Source: CAZXVW01 sp964644025
GTDB taxonomy: Bacteria; Acidobacteriota; Terriglobia; Bryobacterales; Bryobacteraceae
Length of the DNA: 7,212 bases
NCBI GenBank assembly: GCA_964644025.1
Contig: CAZXVW010000203.1
Coordinates: 1-7,212, forward strand
Reading direction: 5' to 3'
Each line of letters begins with the position of its first letter. Within the stretch, counting starts at the first letter, position 1. Shown piece by piece: positions 1 to 7,212 of this stretch. A program made the position numbers and the translations under genes. Below the pieces are notes generated by a model. It was not told where the DNA came from and made no database searches. It saw only the letters and a program-made list of their open reading frames with translations.

Positions 1-1473
1 CGTTGACCTTGGTCTGTTCCAGAATCGAGGCATTCATGCGGCTCACCGGCGGCAGGAACGTCCTGGTGATGGTTCCCATCCACACCATCAGCAAAAGCAA
101 GGGAAGCGCGGCCGCCCATTCCCGGCGCCGCAAATCATAAACGCTCGCCCGCACCGGCTCGGGCGTGGCGCCGTGGAAGACGCGCTGGTAGAGCCACAGC
201 ATGTAGCAAGCCGACAGAATCACGCCCACGGCCGCGAACACGGTCCAGCGGATGTTGACCTGGGCCGAGCCCTGGAGCACGAGAAACTCACCGACGAAGT
301 TGTTCAGCACCGGCAGGCCGATGCTGGCCAGGGTGGTGACCATGAACACCGTGGCCAGGTTCGGCGCGGCCGTGGCCACGCCGCCGAAGTCGGCGATCTG
401 GAGCGAATGGCGCCGCTCGTACATGAAGCCGACCAGCATGAACAGGGCGCCCGTCGAGATGCCGTGGTTCAGCATCTGGTAGACGGCCCCATCCATCCCG
501 ATCTGCGTGAAGGTAAAGATTCCCAGGACCACAAAGCCGAGGTGGCTTACTGATGAGTAGGCCACCAGCTTCTTCATGTTGGGCTGGACCATGGCCACCA
601 GGGCGCCGTAAATGATGCCGATGATGGCCAGCGTCACCACCCACGGCGCACAGGCGCGCGCGGCGCCGGCAAACATCGGCAGGCAGTAGCGCAGCAGCCC
701 GTAGGTCCCCATTTTCAGCATGACCGAGGCCAGCATGATGGAGCCGGCGGTGGGAGCCTCCACGTGGGCGTCCGGCAGCCAGGTGTGAAACGGGAACAGG
801 GGCACCTTAATGGCGAACGAAATAAAGAAGGCCAGGAACAGCAGCAATTGCTCCTGCGGTGTGAGGACCAACTGGCCGCTCGTAATCCGCTCCATCAGTA
901 CCGTGTAGTCGAACGTGCCGGTGCGGTTGTACAGGTAGATGATCCCGGCCAGCATCAGCACCGAGCCGGCCATCGTGTACAGGAAGAACTTGACCGCGGC
1001 ATAGATCCGCCGCTCGTGCCCCCAGATCCCGATGAGGAAATACATCGGCACCAGGGAGACCTCCCAGAAGACGTAGAACAAGAACAGGTCCAGGGCCACG
1101 AAGACGCCGATGAGGCCGCATTCGAGCAGGAGCAAAAAGGCATAGAATTCTTTTTGCCGGCGGTCGATCGCGCGCCAGGAAACCAGTACGGAGATCGGCG
1201 TCAGCAAGGTGGACAGGAGCACCAGCCACAGGCTGAGACCGTCCAGGCCGACGTGGAAGCGGATGGGTGGAGACTGGATCCAGGTGATGTCGGTGACGAA
1301 GTGCGTCTGGGCGCCGCTTCTCCAGACCGGGACGGCCAGGGCCAGCGAGAGCAGGAAGACGGCCAGCGAAACCGCCAGCGCGGCCACCCTCGCGGCTCCG
1401 GGTTTCGCCCGGGGGAGCAACAGCACCACGAGGAAGCCGGCGGCGGGCAGGAACAGGACTAGGTTGAGGAGGT

Positions 1474-1477
<4 letters not shown>
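1..1477 (-). CDS. nuoM: NADH-quinone oxidoreductase subunit M (partial, 3' end off window)
   Basis: Antiporter-like proton-pumping subunit of the complex I membrane arm. I translated it from the ATG at 1477-1475; the frame stays open for 492 codons to the window edge, so only the extreme C-terminus is missing (E. coli NuoM is about 509 residues). Family motifs are clear: FWEVSLVPMYFLIG around residues 137-150, KVPLFPFHTWLPDAH at 224-238, APTAGS at 241-246 and NNFVGEFLVLQG at 392-403. By alignment to E. coli, the essential charged residues are E139 (E144), K224 (K234), K255 (K265) and E397 (E407), all kept, which supports a working proton channel. The protein is hydrophobic throughout, as expected for about 14 membrane helices. 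Its start overlaps the nuoL stop as ATGA, so translation is probably coupled, and a good Shine-Dalgarno lies in the end of nuoL. nuoN would be expected next, beyond base 1, but cannot be seen. Confidence 0.97.
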
Positions 1478-3324
<1,847 letters not shown>

Positions 3325-3328
3325 CGCG

Positions 3329-3637
3329 TCAGTATTTCATCGAGTTGATTTCGTCAACCGCCAGCGTTGACCGGTTCTTGAAAATGGTCAGAATGATGGC
3401 CAGTCCGACAGCCGCCTCGGCCGCCGCCACCACCATGACGAAAAAAGCGAAGATGTGGCCGTCCACTTGCTGCAACTTGTAGGAAAACGCGACGAAGCTC
3501 AGGTTCACCGCGTTCAACATCAGTTCGATGGACATAAAAATGGTGATCAGGTTCCGCCGGAAGAGGAACCCGGCCACGCCCAGCGCGAACAGGATGGCGC
3601 TGAGGATCAGGTACCAGGAGAGCGGAACGCTGGTCAT
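3329..3637 (-). CDS. nuoK: NADH-quinone oxidoreductase subunit K
   Basis: Small MrpC-like membrane subunit of complex I with three predicted helices, 102 residues from the ATG at 3637-3635 (E. coli NuoK is 100). The two membrane glutamates that carry the proton path are present: E38 in MSIELMLNAVNLSF (35-48) and E74 in AAAEAAVGLAI (71-81), matching E. coli E36 and E72. A TTG at 3640-3638 directly before the ATG could also serve as the start and would add one residue. I prefer the ATG because it is the stronger start codon and forms the usual TGATG overlap with the nuoJ stop; the AAAGGAG site upstream suits either. The stop at 3331-3329 lies 4 bp before nuoL. Confidence 0.96.
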   Translation of the reverse strand: MTSVPLSWYLILSAILFALGVAGFLFRRNLITIFMSIELMLNAVNLSFVAFSYKLQQVDGHIFAFFVMVVAAAEAAVGLAIILTIFKNRSTLAVDEINSMKY

Positions 3638-4137
3638 CAATCGATCTCCTTTCGGGCGAGGACCACGGCCCCCAGGATCGCCACCAGGATCAGCACCGAG
3701 GTGACCTCGAACGGAAGCAGGTAATCGGTGAACAACAGGCTGCCCACGTCCCGCGGGCCGCCCTTGGTGAACGAGCCGAACTTGACGGCCGCCGACGGGG
3801 GAAAGCTACGCTGGACGGCGTAGCTCAGCAGGCCGAGCAGCAGCACGAGCAGCGGAATCCCCAGCAGGCGGGCGGGCCAGCTTTTCCCGCGCGCGGTTTC
3901 GGCGCGCGCGTTCAACAGCATGATGACGAACAGGAACAGCACCATCACCGCGCCGGCATAGACAATCACCTGGACGGCGGCGATGAACTCCCCGCCGAGC
4001 AACAGGTACAGGACCGCCAGCGACGCCATCACCCCGACCAGCGACAGCGCGCTGCGGATGGGGTGCGTCTGCACCACCACGTTGATGCCACAAACGACGG
4101 CGATCGCCGCGAAGATGAAGAAAACAATCGTGTCCAT
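3637..4137 (-). CDS. nuoJ: NADH-quinone oxidoreductase subunit J
   Basis: Complex I membrane subunit (mitochondrial ND6 counterpart), 166 residues, slightly shorter than E. coli NuoJ (184). It has about five predicted membrane helices at roughly 3-22, 29-47, 53-76, 91-107 and 143-161. The diagnostic segment is VQVIVYAGAVMVLFLFVIML at 55-74, the third helix, whose pi-bulge and conserved Tyr (Y60) and Gly (G62) take part in the conformational coupling between quinone chamber and proton channels. The C-terminal FEVTSVLILVAILGAVVLAR (143-162) is also family-like. The start is ATG at 4137, only 3 bp after the nuoH stop, and no Shine-Dalgarno is evident; coupling to nuoH is likely. The stop TGA overlaps the nuoK ATG by one base. 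The usual left neighbour, nuoI, is missing here. Confidence 0.96.
   Translation of the reverse strand: MDTIVFFIFAAIAVVCGINVVVQTHPIRSALSLVGVMASLAVLYLLLGGEFIAAVQVIVYAGAVMVLFLFVIMLLNARAETARGKSWPARLLGIPLLVLLLGLLSYAVQRSFPPSAAVKFGSFTKGGPRDVGSLLFTDYLLPFEVTSVLILVAILGAVVLARKEID
3646..3652 (-). promoter_or_regulatory. Ribosome binding site for nuoK
   Basis: AAAGGAG on the minus strand within the last codons of nuoJ. It is 8 nt from the preferred ATG at 3637 and 5 nt from the alternative TTG at 3640, so it does not by itself decide between the two starts. It is one of only two clear Shine-Dalgarno sites in the window. Confidence 0.75.
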
Positions 4138-4140
4138 GAC

Positions 4141-5334
4141 TTACGTGCCGAACAGGGCCACCAGCAAGGCGGTGGCGAACAGGTTCGCGATCGAAACCGG
4201 GAACAGGAACGTCCAGCCGAACTTCATCAATTGGTCATAACGGTATCGCGGCAGTGTACCGCGGACCCAGATAAACAACAACAGCAGCGCGCCCGTCTTG
4301 GCCAGGAACCAGAACAGCGGCAGCAGCCAGCTCTGAACCGCCGGCACCAGGAAAATCAGCGCGATCACCAGCAGCGCCGCCGCCACCACCGGCAGCGTTC
4401 TCCGGTCCTTCGGCCGGGCCGGGTGCAGGCCATGGTACAGCGTCACCAGGCCGGCCAGCCCGAACAGGATCGCCGGTACGAACCGCGAGCCGAGTTCGGC
4501 GGGGAACAACGGGTGCCAGCCGCCGAGAAAAACCGTGGTGGCAATAGCGCAGATCGTGATCATGTTCGCGTACTCGGCCATGAAGAACGAGGCGAACTTC
4601 ATGCTGCTGTACTCGGTGTGGAACCCGGCCACCAGCTCGTTTTCAGCTTCGGGGAGATCGAACGGGAGCCGGTTGGTCTCGGCGAAGGCGGCGATCAGAA
4701 AGACCAGGAACCCCACGATCTGCGGCGCCGGCCACTGAAAGACGGCCCAGTGGGGAATCAGGCCCCAGTAGCTGCCCTGTTGTGCATTGACAATCTCCCG
4801 CAGGCTGAGCGTGCCGGCCATCAGCAGCGGAGCCGCCAGGGCGATGCCCAGCGGTATCTCATAGCTGATCATCTGCGCTCCCGCGCGCAGGCTGCCGAGC
4901 AGAGCGTACTTGTTATCAGACGCCCAGCCGCCGAGCGCCACCGCGTACACGCTCAGCGAGGAGATCGCCAGCAGGAACAGGATGCCGATATTCAGGTCGG
5001 TGAGCTGCATCGGCGTTTGCACGCCGAGAATCTCGACGTCCGGCCCGAACGGAATCACCGCAATGGAGATCAGCGCCAGGAAGACGGCCAAAAACGGCGC
5101 CAGCAGGTACAGGAACCGGCTGGCGTAGGACGGCATCAGGTCTTCTTTGGTCAGCAGCTTGATCACGTCGGCCAGCGGCTGCAGCAGGCCGTGCGGGCCC
5201 ACGCGGTACGGTCCCATCCGGACCTGGATATGGGCAATGACTTTCCGCTCCACCCACTGCAAGTAGAGCAGCGTGGTCAGCAGCGCGGCGGCGACGACGG
5301 CGGCTTTCAGAACACTAAGTATGTAAAAGTTCAT
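4141..5334 (-). CDS. nuoH: NADH-quinone oxidoreductase subunit H, with extra hydrophobic insert
   Basis: Membrane subunit (ND1 counterpart) that forms the quinone-binding chamber with NuoB and NuoD and the first part of the proton path. It has 397 residues, clearly longer than E. coli NuoH (325). Conserved blocks: VERK at 28-31, RMGPYRVGPHGLLQPLAD at 39-56, GWASDNKYALLGSLRAGAQM at 136-155, SYEIPLG at 157-163, AETNRLPFDLPEAENELVAG at 218-237 and its EYSSMKF continuation at 241-247, and WVRGTLPRYRYDQLM at 356-370. The acidic loop residues of the quinone chamber (E219, E229, E231, E233) are intact. The extra length lies mainly between GGWHPLFP (271-278) and the last two helices, about residues 281-335, with two hydrophobic stretches at 285-302 and 313-331 separated by a basic HPARPKDRR. 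The start ATG at 5334 follows directly on an in-register TGA of a tiny upstream frame; only a weak GGA lies upstream. The stop is TAA at 4143-4141. Confidence 0.97.
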   Translation of the reverse strand: MNFYILSVLKAAVVAAALLTTLLYLQWVERKVIAHIQVRMGPYRVGPHGLLQPLADVIKLLTKEDLMPSYASRFLYLLAPFLAVFLALISIAVIPFGPDVEILGVQTPMQLTDLNIGILFLLAISSLSVYAVALGGWASDNKYALLGSLRAGAQMISYEIPLGIALAAPLLMAGTLSLREIVNAQQGSYWGLIPHWAVFQWPAPQIVGFLVFLIAAFAETNRLPFDLPEAENELVAGFHTEYSSMKFASFFMAEYANMITICAIATTVFLGGWHPLFPAELGSRFVPAILFGLAGLVTLYHGLHPARPKDRRTLPVVAAALLVIALIFLVPAVQSWLLPLFWFLAKTGALLLLFIWVRGTLPRYRYDQLMKFGWTFLFPVSIANLFATALLVALFGT

Positions 5335-5396
5335 TCAGATCCATTGCGGCGCGCCGCAGCGGCAGGCGCCCCGTAACATCAAGACTGCGTGATCAT
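5335..5396 (-). other. Two tiny chained open frames between nuoG and nuoH
   Basis: The 57 bp nuoG-nuoH spacer contains two very short frames linked stop-to-start. An ATG at 5396-5394 overlaps the nuoG stop (ATGA) and reads MITQS, then TGA at 5381-5379. That stop overlaps an ATG at 5379-5377 (TGATG) reading MLRGACRCGAPQWI, then TGA at 5337-5335, immediately followed by the nuoH ATG. The arrangement would let a ribosome leaving nuoG step along to nuoH. There is no clear Shine-Dalgarno and no evidence that either peptide is made; chance is a fair explanation. Confidence 0.25.
5348..5370 (-). promoter_or_regulatory. Strong GC hairpin in the nuoG-nuoH spacer
   Basis: On the minus-strand transcript the sequence reads GGCGC, a 2-nt CU bulge, GCCG, a CUG loop, CGGC, GCGCC, giving nine G-C pairs around a three-base loop. 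The 3' side also contains the 12-bp perfect palindrome GCGGCGCGCCGC (5346-5357). No run of T follows on the minus strand, so it does not look like an intrinsic terminator. It ends 13 nt before the nuoH start, where it could affect mRNA stability, ribosome access or the relative output of nuoG and nuoH. The structure is seen in the sequence; the role is inference. Confidence 0.5.
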
Positions 5397-7212
5397 GACC
5401 CATACAGACTACCGGGTGATTCTATCACTGAACCCAATATCTTCGAATAGCGTCCGAGTGTGCCGGAGGTGAACAGCGTGTCCCGCGCGGAGCGAACCAG
5501 TTCCGGCGGCGTCCAGGCCTCGATTTCCGCCACGGGCGGGGACGTCGGAGCAGCGCCGCCAAGGGCCAGCGTGATCTCCGGGACAGCGTAGCCGGCCACT
5601 GAGCGGCGGATTTCCTCGAACACGACGTCCGGCTCCGCCGGGCCAAGATCCAGTTTCATTTCCCGGGCGATCAGCCCGAAGATTTCCAGATCCGTCTTGG
5701 CGCCCGTTACGCTCACGGCTTTCCGCAAGCGCTGGAGCTCGCCGCAGACGTTCGTCACCGTTCCGGTTTTTTCGTACAACGAGGCTGCGGGAAGAACGGC
5801 GTCGGCGCGGCGGGCCGTCTCGGTCAAGAAAAGATCCTGCACCACCAGGAAAGCGTTCTCCGCGGCCGGCTCCGCGCCGGCGAGCGGATTGGCCCCGATG
5901 ACCCACAGGACGTCCAAATCCGGGGCGTCGAGGATCTCCGGCAGGCTGAGTCCCGGTGACAAGCCTGCTTTGGAAACCGGCCGGTAGCCGGGCAGCAGGT
6001 CCGGCGTCAGACCCATGTCCATGGCGCCGCGCGAATTCGAGTAATCCATCAAGCAGACGTAGCGGACTGGGACGCCGAGCGAAGCGCAGAAGCTGGCCAG
6101 TTGGTCGACGGCTTCTCTCTTGATCGCGTCGCCGAACAGCACCACCAGTTCCGGCTCGGCCGCCAGGTCCGGCCGCAGTGATTCCAGGGCGGCGAGTTCC
6201 TCGCCTTCGGCCGCCCGTAGGCTGCGCGTGGCGAACTGGTCCTGGCGGACCGGCCCGGGCGTCACCACGTAGGTATGGCTGCCGTGGTGCCGCCAGTTGG
6301 CCCGGATCTGGAAAGCCAGCAGCGGGTGCTGTTGCGCCAAGTCGCTGGCGATGATCAGGACCGCCTTGCTTCGATACACATCTTCGGTTCGCGCCAGGCG
6401 CCCGCCGTGGCGGCCCAGCGCGCCGAGCAGGCTCACGATGTCCCCGCTGCGCCGGTGGTCAATGTTATTGGAACCGAGCCCCTGGCGCACCAGCTTTTGC
6501 AGGTAATAGTTCTCTTCGTTGGTGGTGCGTGCCGAGGCGATCACGCCGAACTTTCCGCCGCGCTGCTTCACTTCCTGGAACCTGGCGGCCACCGCGTGCA
6601 GGGCCTCGGCCCAGGAGGCGGGCCGGAGTTCGCCGCCGGTTCTCAGCAGCGGTGAATGCAGGCGCTCCGGGTGCGCGGTGAAGTCAAATGCGTAGCGGCC
6701 CTTGATGCAAAGGAACTCGCCGTTGACACCGGAGCGGTCGCGGTTGTTGCCGCGGATGATCCTGTTGTCGCGCACGCCGAGCGTCGTCTTGCAGCCGTCA
6801 GCGCAATGGGCGCAAATGGTGCCGACGTGCTTCATCTCCCACGGGCGGGTCTGGTAGCGGTAGATCCCGCTGGTCAGCGCGCCCACCGGGCAGATGTCAA
6901 TGCACATGCCGCACTCGTCGCAGTTCAGGTGATCGCCGTTGTTGGGAGCGATTTCCGAGACCGCGCCGCGGTTGACCACGCCCAGCGCCTTCACGCCCAT
7001 CCCCTCGTCGCAGATGCGGACGCAACGATAGCAGAGGATGCAGCGGGGCGCGTCGTAGAACACTACCGGCGAGAATTGCTTTTCCTCGACGTGGTGCTTA
7101 ATGTCCGTGAAGCGGCCGTCGGCGGCGCCGTAGCGGAAGACCGCGTCCTGCAGCTCGCATTCGCCGCCCTTGTCGCAGACCGGGCAGTCCAGCGGGTGGT
7201 TGGTCAGCAGGA
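5393..7212 (-). CDS. nuoG: NADH-quinone oxidoreductase subunit G (partial, 5' end off window), cluster-rich
   Basis: Peripheral-arm subunit (75-kDa counterpart) that carries iron-sulfur clusters from NuoF/NuoE towards the membrane. The frame is open to the window edge; 605 residues are visible and about 100, with the N-terminal [2Fe-2S] domain, lie beyond 7212. Numbering from the first full codon (7210): the His-Cys3 site of cluster N5 is H5, C9, C12 and C18 in HPLDCPVCDKGGEC. Then come two complete CxxCxxCxxxC motifs, C57/60/63/67 and C97/100/103/107, where E. coli NuoG has one such site (N4). The N7 site follows as C133, C136, C140 and C168. Residues from about 170 onward form the molybdopterin-oxidoreductase-like domain, with TTNEENYYLQKLVRQ, GSNNIDHR and a C-terminal LFTSGTLGRYSKILGSVIES. 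The inferred total is about 700 residues, nearer the short NuoG types than E. coli (908). Starting at the internal GTG (7063) would remove N5 and is wrong. Confidence 0.97.
   Translation of the reverse strand, partial: LLTNHPLDCPVCDKGGECELQDAVFRYGAADGRFTDIKHHVEEKQFSPVVFYDAPRCILCYRCVRICDEGMGVKALGVVNRGAVSEIAPNNGDHLNCDECGMCIDICPVGALTSGIYRYQTRPWEMKHVGTICAHCADGCKTTLGVRDNRIIRGNNRDRSGVNGEFLCIKGRYAFDFTAHPERLHSPLLRTGGELRPASWAEALHAVAARFQEVKQRGGKFGVIASARTTNEENYYLQKLVRQGLGSNNIDHRRSGDIVSLLGALGRHGGRLARTEDVYRSKAVLIIASDLAQQHPLLAFQIRANWRHHGSHTYVVTPGPVRQDQFATRSLRAAEGEELAALESLRPDLAAEPELVVLFGDAIKREAVDQLASFCASLGVPVRYVCLMDYSNSRGAMDMGLTPDLLPGYRPVSKAGLSPGLSLPEILDAPDLDVLWVIGANPLAGAEPAAENAFLVVQDLFLTETARRADAVLPAASLYEKTGTVTNVCGELQRLRKAVSVTGAKTDLEIFGLIAREMKLDLGPAEPDVVFEEIRRSVAGYAVPEITLALGGAAPTSPPVAEIEAWTPPELVRSARDTLFTSGTLGRYSKILGSVIESPGSLYGS

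Noticed and set aside
288..1229. Minus-strand frames at 288-644 and 807-1229 as separate genes, or a frameshifted nuoM
   Set aside because: They are out-of-frame shadows. The nuoM frame is continuous from 1477 to the window edge with all family motifs in order, so there is no break.
5346..5357. The 12-bp perfect palindrome as a transcription factor operator
   Set aside because: It is pure G and C in a GC-rich region, lies within the operon and is better explained as part of the larger hairpin; no promoter elements were seen beside it.
4063..5376. A 437-codon open frame on the plus strand covering nuoH
   Set aside because: It lies antisense to a strongly conserved NuoH. The predicted protein is rich in Q, R, H, E and D with no family resemblance, typical of the GC-biased shadow opposite hydrophobic membrane genes.
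5393..7063. Reading nuoG as a complete 556-residue protein from the GTG at 7063
   Set aside because: The frame continues upstream to the window edge and encodes the His-Cys3 site of cluster N5, so the GTG is an internal valine codon.

Overview
This 7.2 kb, GC-rich window is a single block of respiratory complex I (NADH:quinone oxidoreductase, type I NDH) genes. All lie on the minus strand, so transcription runs from base 7212 towards base 1. In that direction the order is nuoG (5' end outside the window), nuoH, nuoJ, nuoK, nuoL and nuoM (3' end outside the window). No other protein-coding gene, tRNA, rRNA, mobile element or CRISPR array was seen. Long open frames on the plus strand are GC-bias shadows of the nuo genes.

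The window covers part of the peripheral arm and most of the membrane arm. NuoG carries iron-sulfur clusters that pass electrons from NADH inwards. NuoH forms the membrane side of the quinone chamber and the first proton path. NuoJ and NuoK carry the central charged axis. NuoL and NuoM are antiporter-like proton pumps. The key charged residues of NuoK, NuoL and NuoM are present, so these look like functional genes. The genes are packed tightly: nuoH-nuoJ are 3 bp apart, nuoJ/nuoK overlap as TGATG, nuoK-nuoL are 4 bp apart, and nuoL/nuoM overlap as ATGA. The only real gap is 57 bp between nuoG and nuoH. It holds a strong GC hairpin and two tiny open frames that chain the nuoG stop to the nuoH start.

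Three things depart from the textbook nuoA-N layout. First, nuoI, which encodes the two-cluster ferredoxin-like subunit normally between nuoH and nuoJ, is absent, with no room for a remnant. Second, NuoG has a second complete CxxCxxCxxxC motif beside the N4 site, predicting one more [4Fe-4S] cluster than in E. coli NuoG, and it also keeps the N7 site. Third, NuoH is about 397 residues rather than about 325, because of a hydrophobic insert that could form two extra membrane helices.

The organism is a GC-rich, respiring bacterium. The general character of the proteins would fit Acidobacteriota or a related deep lineage, but this is an impression and not a firm assignment. I found no convincing evidence of an entirely new system; the missing nuoI and the cluster-rich NuoG are the most useful leads.
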